Assembly: GCA_937894825.1 (NCBI GenBank)
Contig: CALCQT010000398.1
Location: 1-21,576 of the forward strand
Origin: an uncultured Anaerolineaceae bacterium
Lineage (GTDB): Bacteria; Chloroflexota; Anaerolineae; Anaerolineales; Anaerolineaceae
Length of the DNA: 21,576 bases
Reading direction: 5' to 3'
The position numbers and the translations under genes are program-made. The notes under the pieces are model-generated. The model was not told where the DNA came from. It saw only the letters and a program-made list of their open reading frames with translations, and did no database searches. Of this stretch, positions 7,784 to 15,248 are shown in pieces (the first letter of the stretch is position 1; the number at the start of each line of letters is the position of its first letter).

Positions 7784-8677
7784 TTACCAACTATTTAAGT
7801 TATCCGACTGAATCGGAGCTTCAGCCGTGTTTCGATCACAAACTAAAATCACTTCATCAACTTTATTGGGGAAAAGCGTAGCGGGGTATTCAACTGTCGG
7901 ATCCAGAAACATTAATGCGCGGACCGCTGCGCGTTTCCATTCGCCGGTCGTACTTGTTAACACCAACCGCTTCGTTTTGAGCATGGATTTCATCCCTATG
8001 CTGATAGCCAGAGGCGGCCGCATATGAGTCAGCCCACCTAAATTTCTGACGGCATAAGCAATGGTTGTATCGTCATTTAACGGGTAAATACGCGTTTTCA
8101 TCTGGCAGTATTCATCTTCGGTAATTGTGAACCATGGAGAATAGGGCGCTTCGCAAAATGCTACGAGTCCGCGGAATCCTAAGCCTCCGTAAACCGTATC
8201 CAGTCCACCCCAGGAATCTACCAGGTTATCCACTAAATCCAAATTATTGTATAAAGGCCGGAATCGTTGATTGGCGGGTACTGTCAATTCCGGATCAATT
8301 TTGTCATAGAAAACCCGTTCAAACCGCGCTGAAGTATTGAATTGATGTCCTTCGGGATACGGGCGGCAATTCCAATCCAGATAATCATCCATCGTAATTA
8401 TAAAAACATTTTTAAGACTGATTCTTTCACGGTTTACTCGGTCAACGAATAAATGTACCTGGTCATGGAAGCCAACAGGCAGAACCCAACGAGTGATGCG
8501 ATCTGTTTTATTGTTTTCGATCACTTCATCTGCCATCATGTTTGCGGCACAGCGATCAACTTCCAGCGCCGTTTGTTTGAGCTTAAATGTTATTTTTGAA
8601 TCTGGATGATTTTCCAGTTCGTCAACCGGGATCCTGCAATATTCATAAAACTTTAGGGTGTCAATTCGTGATGTCAT
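7784..8677 (-). CDS. NagB/GlcN6P-isomerase-like protein with altered active site
   Basis: 297 residues of the NagB/RpiA/CoA-transferase-like fold. MDDYL (96-100) matches the NagB MDEY motif carrying the catalytic Asp72, and HQFNTSARFERVFYDKI matches the S-F-M..F region. The NagB motif GVGNDGHIAFNEP reads GGLGFRGLVAFCEAP (164-178). The position of Asp141 is Arg169 and the ring-opening His143 is Leu171; only Glu148 (Glu176) is kept. Ordinary glucosamine-6-phosphate deamination therefore looks unlikely; a different sugar-phosphate isomerase, lactonase or ligand-binding role is possible. ATG 8677 has AAGGAG. It lies between the EamA and PfkB genes, four bases from the latter. Confidence 0.8.
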   Translation of the reverse strand: MTSRIDTLKFYEYCRIPVDELENHPDSKITFKLKQTALEVDRCAANMMADEVIENNKTDRITRWVLPVGFHDQVHLFVDRVNRERISLKNVFIITMDDYLDWNCRPYPEGHQFNTSARFERVFYDKIDPELTVPANQRFRPLYNNLDLVDNLVDSWGGLDTVYGGLGFRGLVAFCEAPYSPWFTITEDEYCQMKTRIYPLNDDTTIAYAVRNLGGLTHMRPPLAISIGMKSMLKTKRLVLTSTTGEWKRAAVRALMFLDPTVEYPATLFPNKVDEVILVCDRNTAEAPIQSDNLNSW

Positions 8678-8698
8678 ATTTCTCCTTTGTATAATATC

Positions 8699-9634
8699 TC
8701 AACCATTTAATTTTGATTGATTGATAACAAAAATTCCCAAAAATATTGCGATACAACCAAAGATTTGATGGGGCAGAAAAGGTTCTTTTAATACGATGGA
8801 GGCAATCAGGGCTGAAACTGCGGGGACTGCGTTGCTAAACAAACTAACCACAGTTGCGGGTAGGCATCCAAGTGCTACTGTGAAGAAAAAATAGCCTCCG
8901 GTTTGGCTAAACAACCCCAATAATATGAACCGTAAATATTCTTCTTTTGAATAACCGGTGATTGAATAACTGAATAGATCGGAAGAGCACACGTCTGAAC
9001 TCCATAGCGACACAAAAAAGCCGATCGTGACCGCACAAAAAACCTGTGATAACCACATTTGTGTGGTCGCAGGATAATGTCTCCGTCCAATTTGTGTCAT
9101 GACAAAGTAAACCGCATAAAAAAAGCTGGACAGTAAGCTAAGAATATCTCCAACATTAAAACCGTTGCTAAAATTGGTTGAAAAGATATTGGCCATAGAA
9201 AAAGCGCCGCAAATAATGAATAACAATCCGAACCAAAAAGATTTTTTAAATTTTTCTTTCAAGAATAACCAAGCGAACAAGCAAACCCAAATGGGAGCGA
9301 TACCGTTTAATACGGAGGCATTGCTTACGCTGGTTAACCGAACGGCGGTCGACCAAAGCGAATGATCAACTGCCGATGCAATTCCTGCTGTTACAGGAAT
9401 AAAAAACACAGGTAAAAAATCATAAGAATGGCTTTGGGAAATGTATCTGTTCCCTTGTTGGAATGCCTTGATCATCATAAGCGGCGTTAATGCCGCAGCG
9501 GATATTGTCATTCGGAAAAAACTGCTTACGATCCCTGGTGCATTAATGCTTTTGACAATTATCGGTCCGATTGAGAGTGATAATACCGATAAAAGAAGCG
9601 CAGCATACCCTAGGTTTCGCGATTTTATTCCCAT
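8699..9634 (-). CDS. EamA/DMT-family transporter, interrupted by sequencing-adapter bases
   Basis: Ten-helix drug/metabolite transporter with two EamA repeats. The N-half ends near TM5-6 (FYAVYFVMTQIGRRH, then LSQVFCAVTIGFF) and the C-half begins at YLRFILLGLFSQTGG and ends LKEPFLPHQIFGC. Between them, SSDVCSSDL is a translation of Illumina adapter (8976-9004), so this loop is not native and some real sequence may be missing. Without it the protein is about 300 residues, normal for the family. The frame is open to a TTG at 9676; MGIKSRNLG at 9634 fits family N-termini best (GTGAG about 8 bases upstream), with ATGs at 9649 and 9658 as alternatives. It sits in the CUT1 operon, perhaps exporting or importing a related metabolite. 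Confidence 0.8.
   Translation of the reverse strand: MGIKSRNLGYAALLLSVLSLSIGPIIVKSINAPGIVSSFFRMTISAAALTPLMMIKAFQQGNRYISQSHSYDFLPVFFIPVTAGIASAVDHSLWSTAVRLTSVSNASVLNGIAPIWVCLFAWLFLKEKFKKSFWFGLLFIICGAFSMANIFSTNFSNGFNVGDILSLLSSFFYAVYFVMTQIGRRHYPATTQMWLSQVFCAVTIGFFVSLWSSDVCSSDLFSYSITGYSKEEYLRFILLGLFSQTGGYFFFTVALGCLPATVVSLFSNAVPAVSALIASIVLKEPFLPHQIFGCIAIFLGIFVINQSKLNG
8976..9004 (+). other. Illumina TruSeq adapter sequence embedded in the contig (artefact)
   Basis: 29 consecutive bases, beginning AGATCGGAAGAGC and continuing to CTCCA, are identical to the start of the TruSeq read-through adapter. The match stops at 9005, where the adapter would continue GTCAC but the contig has TAGCG. On the minus strand they translate as SSDVCSSDL in the EamA frame and as GVQTCALPI in another, both familiar adapter peptides in contaminated assemblies. 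The bases are not biological. Confidence 0.97.
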
Positions 9635-9695
9635 AATTTGCTCACACATCCTTAGCATTAAAATTTTTAGGATCAATTCTTGACAGTTATGGGGT

Positions 9696-10544
9696 TTATT
9701 CCTTGAGCCCGGTATAAGCTATACCCTTCATCACGTATTGCTGGAAAAAAATGAAAATCAGGATAGGCGGAATTGCAGCCATGAAATTTGCGGCCATAAT
9801 GTTATCCGTTGTTACCCAGGTATCCGGTTGATTGAACCAATTAATGATCCGACTAACTGTGTAATATTGCTGGTTCGATGCGATAATCATTGGCCATGTC
9901 AAATTCCCCCATGTTCGCATGAAAATTAAAATAATCAGCGTGACGATAATATTTTTAGAAAGAGGGAGAGCCACTTTATAATATAGCTGAAAATGGTTTG
10001 CACCATCTACCGATGCAGCATCAAAAAGATCCCGAGGGAGACCCTTCATATTTTCGGTTAGCATGAATAATCCGAAAGCGTCAGCCACTCCTGGCACAAT
10101 CAACCCCTTGAATGTATTCAGCCAATTTAAATCCTTTGCGCAAAACAGATACAATGGCACGAGAAAAACTGTTTTCGGGACGAGTAAGGCAATCATAGCC
10201 ATACCAAAAAGGAAGTTTTTCCCGCGAAATTTGTAGAGTGCGAATTCAAAAGCTGCCATTGATGTGACAAATGCACCAAATATACACGACATTCCCGAGT
10301 AAATAAAAGAAACAAGATATGCTCTTAGAAAACTGCGTTCTACAAAGATTTGATTGATTTTCCCGATTCCTTCCAGGAAGGAGGATGGATAAAAGCGGGG
10401 ATTTAATGCAATTGGTACACCGGTTGGACTGAAAACGATGCAAACCATCCAATAGATCGGGAAAAAAAGGATAACTGCGAAAATCAGAGCAAAAATCCAG
10501 AGGATACCTCTATTGAAATTCCTGCGTAGAAGATATGTATTCAT
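9696..10544 (-). CDS. CUT1-type sugar ABC transporter permease (MalG-like)
   Basis: 282-residue inner-membrane permease with six predicted helices. The cytoplasmic EAA loop reads DAASVDGANHFQLYYKVALPL, the signature that docks on the ATPase. Size and the short N-terminal cytoplasmic part fit the MalG half of CUT1 importers. ATG 10544 has a strong AGGAGG that overlaps the TAG of the preceding permease gene, 13 bases away. With that partner it would form the membrane channel for the binding protein encoded divergently at 11792. No ATPase gene is in the window, so a shared MsmK/UgpC-type ATPase elsewhere is likely. Confidence 0.92.
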   Translation of the reverse strand: MNTYLLRRNFNRGILWIFALIFAVILFFPIYWMVCIVFSPTGVPIALNPRFYPSSFLEGIGKINQIFVERSFLRAYLVSFIYSGMSCIFGAFVTSMAAFEFALYKFRGKNFLFGMAMIALLVPKTVFLVPLYLFCAKDLNWLNTFKGLIVPGVADAFGLFMLTENMKGLPRDLFDAASVDGANHFQLYYKVALPLSKNIIVTLIILIFMRTWGNLTWPMIIASNQQYYTVSRIINWFNQPDTWVTTDNIMAANFMAAIPPILIFIFFQQYVMKGIAYTGLKE

Positions 10545-10557
10545 ATTTGTCTTCCTC

Positions 10558-11442
10558 CTATTTCTTTAGTTTTCGCCGTAGGATGAATTGGGCGGCGGTA
10601 AAAATCAGGATCATAATTGTTAGAACAATACCGTAAGCAGCGGATTGTCCGAATTTCAAGGAACCGAACCCTTTCCCAAGCATGTCCATGACCGGGAACA
10701 GTAATCCGTTTTTGATTCCACCGTATTCCATATAGGATGAACTGGTCAGGATCCAGGGAACTTCAAATACCTGCAATGCGGAGATAAACCCGTATGTGAT
10801 TACAAAAAATAATGAAGGAAATAACTGTGGGATCGTAATGTGAATTATTTCCTGGAATTTATTGGCTCCATCAACTTTTGCGGCATCATAATATTGGTCA
10901 GGGATATCGTTGAGACCAGCCAGGAGAATAAGCATGTTAAAACCCGCGGAGCACCATACATCAACGATAATTAGCGAGAAAATCATTACTTTGGGGTCTG
11001 TTAAAAAATTGATTTGCGAAAATCCCAGTTTGGATAATAAAGAGTTAAGAAGCCCGATATCGCTTGCCAAAATCCAGCGCCAGATTGAAGCTGCCAGATA
11101 GGTAGGTATTACTGCAGGTAGAAAATAGATGCTTTTTAATACGTTTCCGGCGCGCTTCCCGATATGTTGCACAACCAGGGCTAGGATGAAAGCTGTAAGG
11201 ATGCATAACGGAACTGTGATGAAGACATATGTTAACAGGTTGGAGTATGCCTTAAGTGTGGATTTCCCCTGTAAAACGATTTGATAGTTTCTCAAACCAA
11301 TAAATGCAGGTTCTGTAATTCCATCCCATTTGAGAAAACTTGTATAAAATCCATATCCGATTGGATATAAGAAAAACAAGAAAAATAGGATAAAAAATGG
11401 GGCCAGCATCAAATAATGACTTTTATTTTTTATTAAAAGCAT
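10558..11442 (-). CDS. CUT1-type sugar ABC transporter permease (MalF-like)
   Basis: 294 residues, six hydrophobic helices, and an EAA motif DAAKVDGANKFQEIIHITIPQL in the second half. The N-terminus runs straight into TM1 (MLAPFFILFFLFFLYPIGYGFY), as is usual for the MalF/UgpA half. ATG 11442 is preceded by AAGGAGG. It is the first gene of the minus-strand operon: this permease, MalG-like permease, EamA, NagB-like, PfkB, with gaps of 13, about 61, 21 and 4 bases. Confidence 0.92.
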   Translation of the reverse strand: MLLIKNKSHYLMLAPFFILFFLFFLYPIGYGFYTSFLKWDGITEPAFIGLRNYQIVLQGKSTLKAYSNLLTYVFITVPLCILTAFILALVVQHIGKRAGNVLKSIYFLPAVIPTYLAASIWRWILASDIGLLNSLLSKLGFSQINFLTDPKVMIFSLIIVDVWCSAGFNMLILLAGLNDIPDQYYDAAKVDGANKFQEIIHITIPQLFPSLFFVITYGFISALQVFEVPWILTSSSYMEYGGIKNGLLFPVMDMLGKGFGSLKFGQSAAYGIVLTIMILIFTAAQFILRRKLKK

Positions 11443-11486
11443 CGTTTATCCTCCTTAATGCATTTTTCATTTTGTTTTTTGCTGCG

Positions 11487-11504
11487 TGAAATATTTAAAT
11501 TTCA
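11487..11504. promoter_or_regulatory. short inverted repeat TGAAAT-N6-ATTTCA, possible operator
   Basis: Arms TGAAAT (11487-11492) and ATTTCA (11499-11504), 45 bases upstream of the MalF-like permease start. It may be a regulator site for the leftward operon. Such short A+T-rich arms also occur by chance. Confidence 0.25.
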
Positions 11505-11715
11505 TTGCGTTGAAGTAATTATGTGTTTTTTTAATCGTTTGAGAAGTGTGCAAATGTTTTAATTGCCGGCGTATTTTTTGCGACCATTGCGAACAGAAAT
11601 TTGTCTAATTTTTCGCCATATTCCAGGAATATTTGCGGAAAGAAAAAAAAAGACAACGAATATTTAAAGCTCAAAATAAGGCAAAAAAGTTTGAATGATT
11701 AAAACATTGATGGGA

Positions 11716-11743
11716 TTGACATATGATTTCCAACTCATAAACT
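11716..11743 (+). promoter_or_regulatory. candidate sigma70-type promoter of the binding-protein gene
   Basis: Perfect -35 TTGACA (11716-11721), 16-base spacer, and -10 TAAACT (11738-11743). The predicted start of transcription is near 11750, leaving a leader of about 40 bases before the AAGGAG ribosome site and ATG at 11792. Confidence 0.45.
11722..11739. promoter_or_regulatory. inverted repeat TATGA-N8-TCATA inside the promoter spacer
   Basis: Arms 11722-11726 and 11735-11739 lie between the -35 and -10 of the proposed promoter, a position where a bound repressor would block RNA polymerase. The GntR/UTRA regulator downstream of the gene is the obvious candidate, but no link is shown. Confidence 0.3.
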
Positions 11744-11762
11744 AAATTTATAAGGCTTACCA

Positions 11763-11776
11763 ATTGAGTATTCAAT
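11763..11776. promoter_or_regulatory. inverted repeat ATTGA-N4-TCAAT in the leader
   Basis: Arms ATTGA (11763-11767) and TCAAT (11772-11776) fall between the predicted transcription start and the ribosome site of the binding-protein gene. They are short, so this is a weak operator candidate. Confidence 0.25.
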
Positions 11777-11791
11777 AAAAAGGAGAATTTT

Positions 11792-13060
11792 ATGAATAAG
11801 AGAAGGTTTTTCTTTGTTGTCCTAATGCTTGTTGTATCCTGTCTTTTATATACAGGCGTAACTGCTGAAGATTACACACTGCAATTCTGGACTTTTTCAG
11901 AATTTAGTTCCGGCGATTTAATTGAGCAAACCAATATCGCCATTAAGGAATTCGAAGAAGAACATCCTGGTGTTAAAGTTCAAGTTACGGGAATGGGTGA
12001 TGATGAACTCCTGATGTCATTAACAACCGCTGCAATGACTGATACGATGCCGGATTTGTTTATAACCAATGCATATGATGGCGCACCAATAGCTAACTAT
12101 GGTGGAATTACAAATATTTACGATCGATGGTATGCAGAACCGGAAGAATGGCGTGCACAGTTCAATCAGACGATTATCGATTATTACACCCCGGAAGAAG
12201 GAGTGCTGTACTCAATGCCATATACCGGCTGGGCAGAAGTCTTATACCGTAATCTCACAGTTCTGGAAGAAGCGGGAATTGATCCCGATCAGCCGATTAA
12301 AGATTGGGATGATTTCATCTCCCAATGCAAGCAGATATACGAAACAACCGGCGCTTATTGCACATTTAACAATACGCTGAGCTTCAATGACTTTTTACCC
12401 TGGTATGCAGGTATCGCCTCAATTGAGGAAGCCGTAATTGATTTTGAGAATAATGTGACAACTTATAGCGCTGATAAATTAGCGGAAACGACAAAATTCT
12501 TAAAAGCTATTGAACCATATTGCGCTTCAGTCGGGAATAGCGATCAGGCATCCAAAGATTTGTTTATTGGAAATCAGATGGCTTATTATGTGGATGGTCC
12601 ATGGACGGATATCACGTTCCGACAATCCGATGCGGATTATGATTATGCGTTAGTGCCTGGCGCAACGGAAGATGATAAAGGCGGTCGCAGCGGTTACGAA
12701 TTAATGGCCGTGGGAACCGGGAAAAATGTCGATTTGGCTTATGAACTGGGAAAGAAGCTGGTCGATAGTGAGTCAATGCTGCGCTGGGCATCCGTTGACC
12801 AGCGGTTCTTTGCCAATAATATTGCGGCGCAGTCGGCGATTGATAGTGGTTCAGCGATCATGGCAACGATAATGGAAGCATCGAAATACACCTTGCCGCA
12901 ACAAATGCCGTATTTTAAAGAATCATATCCGGGTAATTTCTTTGCACCGGTGTTGGAATACATTCAATCCGCAATGGAAGGCACTGTGGATTTCAATGAA
13001 GGAGCAGAAGAAGCTATCAACGGAATGAATGAAATTCTTGAAGAAGAGTTCGGATATTGA
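11792..13060 (+). CDS. CUT1 sugar ABC transporter solute-binding protein
   Basis: 422-residue extracytoplasmic binding protein of the MalE/UgpB type: signal sequence, then LQFWTFSEFSS, followed by EFEEEHPGVKVQV, the DELLMSLTTAAMT segment, MPDLFITN, and later AYYVDGPWTDI and YALVPGATEDDKGGRSG. All are typical of family 1. A hydrophobic stretch (6-24) can be cut after VTA25. VVSC17 also resembles a lipobox, but hydrophobic residues continue after it, so the processing route is open. ATG 11792 has AAAAGGAG about 7 bases upstream. It is monocistronic and divergent from the permeases it presumably feeds, ending in a hairpin shared with the converging GntR gene. Ligand unknown. Confidence 0.9.
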   Translation: MNKRRFFFVVLMLVVSCLLYTGVTAEDYTLQFWTFSEFSSGDLIEQTNIAIKEFEEEHPGVKVQVTGMGDDELLMSLTTAAMTDTMPDLFITNAYDGAPIANYGGITNIYDRWYAEPEEWRAQFNQTIIDYYTPEEGVLYSMPYTGWAEVLYRNLTVLEEAGIDPDQPIKDWDDFISQCKQIYETTGAYCTFNNTLSFNDFLPWYAGIASIEEAVIDFENNVTTYSADKLAETTKFLKAIEPYCASVGNSDQASKDLFIGNQMAYYVDGPWTDITFRQSDADYDYALVPGATEDDKGGRSGYELMAVGTGKNVDLAYELGKKLVDSESMLRWASVDQRFFANNIAAQSAIDSGSAIMATIMEASKYTLPQQMPYFKESYPGNFFAPVLEYIQSAMEGTVDFNEGAEEAINGMNEILEEEFGY

Positions 13061-13080
13061 TTTTCATTGATCGGAGTGTA

Positions 13081-13120
13081 TGCATACAGAGGCCTGTTAC
13101 CTATATGGCTTCTGTATGCA
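13081..13120. terminator. hairpin between the binding-protein and GntR genes
   Basis: Arms TGCATACAGAGGCC (13081-13094) and GGCTTCTGTATGCA (13107-13120) pair at 13 of 14 positions plus one G-T, with a 12-base loop. It lies 20 bases after the stop of the binding-protein gene and 24 bases before that of the converging regulator. It lacks a long T-run, so termination could be weak or the stem may protect mRNA ends. Confidence 0.55.
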
Positions 13121-13144
13121 TCAATTCTTGAGGATTATTCAATT

Positions 13145-13927
13145 TTAAAAAAGTTTTGTCCATTTAAATGGAGTGTATTTATCAACCTTAAAGAAAATTT
13201 CAGCTTTATCTGCAAAATAATATGAACAGTCCCCGCCAATAACCTCTCCATGATTGCCGCGATTTACTCCCACTGTTTTTAATAATGGCGTTTTAATCGG
13301 GACTTGCATATATTTTGCAACTTCTCTGTTGGCAAAATCGACAGTTAACTTCAGGGTGGCGTTAATGATTCGGATGTCATGATATGTGGTCAAGTAATGC
13401 GTAACTGAACCAGTTCCTAATAAATCCAAATTCCATTCGATATCGATTAAAAGATAATAATAATTCAAAGCGCAGATCTGATTGTCTGCATAATATAGCC
13501 GCTTAAGGATGGAAATTTTTTTATTGGCATCAATATGAAGTTGTTTTTGGACTTCAAGGGATGGATAATCGATTGTGAGCAATAATATTTCTGCGCGAGG
13601 CTTTTTCCCGCAAGATTCGATCATGGTTGTAAGTGGGATCCATCCATAGTTAATCTTTGTCGAATTTTTGGCATCCAGAGTAACAAAGGTTCCAATAGCC
13701 TTTTTTCTGAAGATGATATTATCTTTTTCTAATTTGCTCATTGCTCGTCTGACAGCTACACGGCTGATATGAAATTGATCACAGAATTGTTTTTCTGTGG
13801 GCAGTGCATCGCCAGGTTGAAGTATGTCTGTTTCAATCAAATTGAGAATTTCAAAATATAACTGAAAGAATACAGGAACAGGGCTAAAGAAATCGATCGT
13901 AATCTGTTCAAGGATTTCGTTGGTCAC
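13145..13927 (-). CDS. GntR-family regulator with UTRA ligand domain (HutC/NagR type)
   Basis: 260 residues. The N-terminal winged helix (about 17-80) contains LQPGDALPTEKQFCDQFHIS then RVAVRRAMSKLE, the classic GntR recognition helix, and the wing RKKAIGTFV. The rest is a UTRA fold that senses a small effector, ending in a typical YYFADKAEIFF strand. The family binds DNA as a dimer at short palindromes and is usually released by a sugar phosphate. The start is GTG at 13927 with AAAGG about 7 bases upstream. It converges on the CUT1 binding-protein gene and probably controls locus 1; the NagR/DasR relatives that sense amino-sugar phosphates fit the NagB-like enzyme, but this is inference. Confidence 0.88.
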   Translation of the reverse strand: MTNEILEQITIDFFSPVPVFFQLYFEILNLIETDILQPGDALPTEKQFCDQFHISRVAVRRAMSKLEKDNIIFRKKAIGTFVTLDAKNSTKINYGWIPLTTMIESCGKKPRAEILLLTIDYPSLEVQKQLHIDANKKISILKRLYYADNQICALNYYYLLIDIEWNLDLLGTGSVTHYLTTYHDIRIINATLKLTVDFANREVAKYMQVPIKTPLLKTVGVNRGNHGEVIGGDCSYYFADKAEIFFKVDKYTPFKWTKLF

Positions 13928-14112
13928 GTTATGCCTTTATATGTCAGTATAATCATTATGAATTCTTGCGTTTTCTGTTGTTTAATCTTAATTATAAAGG
14001 AATTTCATCTGCTATAGCTCCACTATTTCATACTCGAGCTGCCGTTATTTTTTTGTTGAGCAAAGAATTTCTTGCTGATCTTTTAGCGAGATTTGTTGCC
14101 AATAACTTATTA

Positions 14113-15075
14113 CTATTGTTCAGCTAATAAACGCTGTGCGGTGAATTGATCTGTGATCAGAATGTTGATCAATTTTCCGCGCAGTGCGCCCAGAATCGCT
14201 TTGAATTTGGATTCTCCGCCGGCAATCCCGATGGCCCTTTCGACTTTTTTCAACTGGTCCAGGCTCATGGAGATGACATGGTTGGTCAGTTCTGATTCAT
14301 CAATTCCATTCCCGTTCCGGTCGAAGAAATGCAGCAGAATGTCTCCAATCGCCCCTTTCTGCATGAGGATCCGCAAATCAGCTTCCGCTAAGGCATTCCC
14401 GCTGGCCGCCAGCATGCTGTATGGATCCATGTCGCCGATTCCGACCAGCGCTGTATTGACGGATGGAAACATATCGAAGATGTTCTGAATGGTTTTGTCT
14501 GAGATGATGGTGTTATAAATCTCTGCTGATTTAACGACCGCCGGTACCGGCAGGAAAAACGGTTCCCCATTGACGACTTCGGAGAGGTGACTGGTCAGGT
14601 GGGTCGAATGGCTTTGCGATTGCGTGTTTCCCAGTCCGCCGAGGATTTGCACGACTCGGATACCGGGTTTTCGGGTGACGGGCGTCATCGCGTCAACGGC
14701 TGCCATCAGGTACGTGCTCCAGGAAGAGACGCCGATAATGTCGTTTGGGCGAAGGATACTCTCCAAATAGCTGGCTGCGCAATATCCGATTTCGCGCGCG
14801 ATGCCCTGGCCTTCCGCGCCAAGCGAACAGTCCGCGACGACAGCGTCTTTCAACCCATATTTTGCGACCAACTGCTCTTCTGTTTCGGTGTAAACCCCGC
14901 GCGGGACATTGACGACTACTTTAATAATTCCTTCTTTTTCTCCCTGGGTCAACAATCGCGAGATGGCCGCTTGCGATAATCCAAGCGCGGTTGCAATTTC
15001 TCCCTGACGGGTTCCGCCTTCATAATACATGCGGGCGACGCGGGCAATCAGTCGATAATCGGGTTTATTACTCAT
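14113..15075 (-). CDS. SorC/DeoR-type sugar-binding transcriptional regulator
   Basis: 320 residues. The N-terminal helix-turn-helix (about 8-50) reads ARMYYEGGTRQGEIATALGL then SQAAISRLLTQGEKEGI, followed by a SorC-type sugar-binding domain with the GLKDAVVADCS strand, DIIGVSSWSTYLMAAV, VVQILGGLG, VGIGDMDPYS and GIAGGESKFKAILGALRG, all conserved landmarks of the family. These proteins are usually tetramers that bind repeated operators and respond to a phosphorylated sugar. ATG 15075 has AGGAAATAA upstream. It is divergent from the split-transketolase operon, with 173 bases between the starts, and three matching boxes lie in that gap. It is almost certainly the local regulator, probably self-regulated. 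Confidence 0.9.
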   Translation of the reverse strand: MSNKPDYRLIARVARMYYEGGTRQGEIATALGLSQAAISRLLTQGEKEGIIKVVVNVPRGVYTETEEQLVAKYGLKDAVVADCSLGAEGQGIAREIGYCAASYLESILRPNDIIGVSSWSTYLMAAVDAMTPVTRKPGIRVVQILGGLGNTQSQSHSTHLTSHLSEVVNGEPFFLPVPAVVKSAEIYNTIISDKTIQNIFDMFPSVNTALVGIGDMDPYSMLAASGNALAEADLRILMQKGAIGDILLHFFDRNGNGIDESELTNHVISMSLDQLKKVERAIGIAGGESKFKAILGALRGKLINILITDQFTAQRLLAEQ

Positions 15076-15102
15076 TTATTTCCTATAATTTCCTTTACAA
15101 AT

Positions 15103-15118
15103 TGTGATGAAAGTCACT
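15103..15118. promoter_or_regulatory. CRP-like site TGTGA-N6-TCACT
   Basis: TGTGATGAAAGTCACT matches the CRP consensus TGTGA-N6-TCACA at 9 of 10 defined positions. It is centred about 78 bases upstream of the predicted transketolase transcription start, and lies just downstream of the regulator's own start of transcription. Global sugar control is possible. A chance match is not excluded. Confidence 0.35.
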
Positions 15119-15132
15119 TTTTTTGTTGTTTT

Positions 15133-15146
15133 CGAATAATTATACA
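15133..15146. promoter_or_regulatory. SorC operator candidate, box 1
   Basis: CGAATAATTATACA, 12 of 14 identical to the perfect palindrome of box 3. It covers the -10 element (15139-15144) of the leftward regulator promoter, so binding would repress the regulator gene. Confidence 0.55.
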
Positions 15147-15167
15147 ATACTGATTGATTATTCATAA
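15139..15167 (-). promoter_or_regulatory. promoter of the SorC-type regulator gene
   Basis: On the minus strand: -35 TTATGA (15167-15162), 17-base spacer, and perfect -10 TATAAT (15144-15139). Transcription should begin near 15132, giving a leader of about 55 bases before the ATG at 15075. Confidence 0.6.
15151..15164. promoter_or_regulatory. SorC operator candidate, box 2
   Basis: TGATTGATTATTCA, 12 of 14 identical to box 3. Its centre is 18 bases from that of box 1, and it overlaps the -35 elements of both divergent promoters. Confidence 0.55.
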
Positions 15168-15182
15168 AGGCTGCTGTAAAAT
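15154..15182 (+). promoter_or_regulatory. promoter of the split-transketolase operon
   Basis: -35 TTGATT (15154-15159), 17-base spacer, -10 TAAAAT (15177-15182). The start of transcription is expected near 15189, with a leader of about 60 bases to the GAGGA ribosome site and ATG at 15249. Confidence 0.6.
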
Positions 15183-15207
15183 AGGGTTATGAATAGAAAA
15201 TTATAGT

Positions 15208-15221
15208 TGAATAATTATTCA
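15208..15221. promoter_or_regulatory. SorC operator candidate, box 3 (perfect palindrome)
   Basis: TGAATAATTATTCA is a perfect 14-bp palindrome, about 20-30 bases inside the predicted transketolase transcript. Its centre is 57 bases from that of box 2, a spacing that would suit looping by a tetrameric regulator or a roadblock to elongation. Confidence 0.6.
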
Positions 15222-15248
15222 GACAGATTATAGCATAGTTGAGGATCT

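Larger units (their letters stand above)
11443..11791. promoter_or_regulatory. 349-bp divergent regulatory gap, no gene
   Basis: A+T-rich stretch between the leftward permease operon and the rightward binding-protein gene, with several A-runs (for example 11641-11650). I find no credible ORF or RNA gene. It holds one reasonable + strand promoter (11716-11743) and three short inverted repeats listed separately. A minus-strand promoter must exist here, but I could not single out a good -35/-10 pair. Confidence 0.6.

Noticed and set aside
8875..9090. Minus-strand reading frame containing GVQTCALPI
   Set aside because: It is a shadow of the EamA gene created by the adapter bases; the peptide is a known adapter translation.
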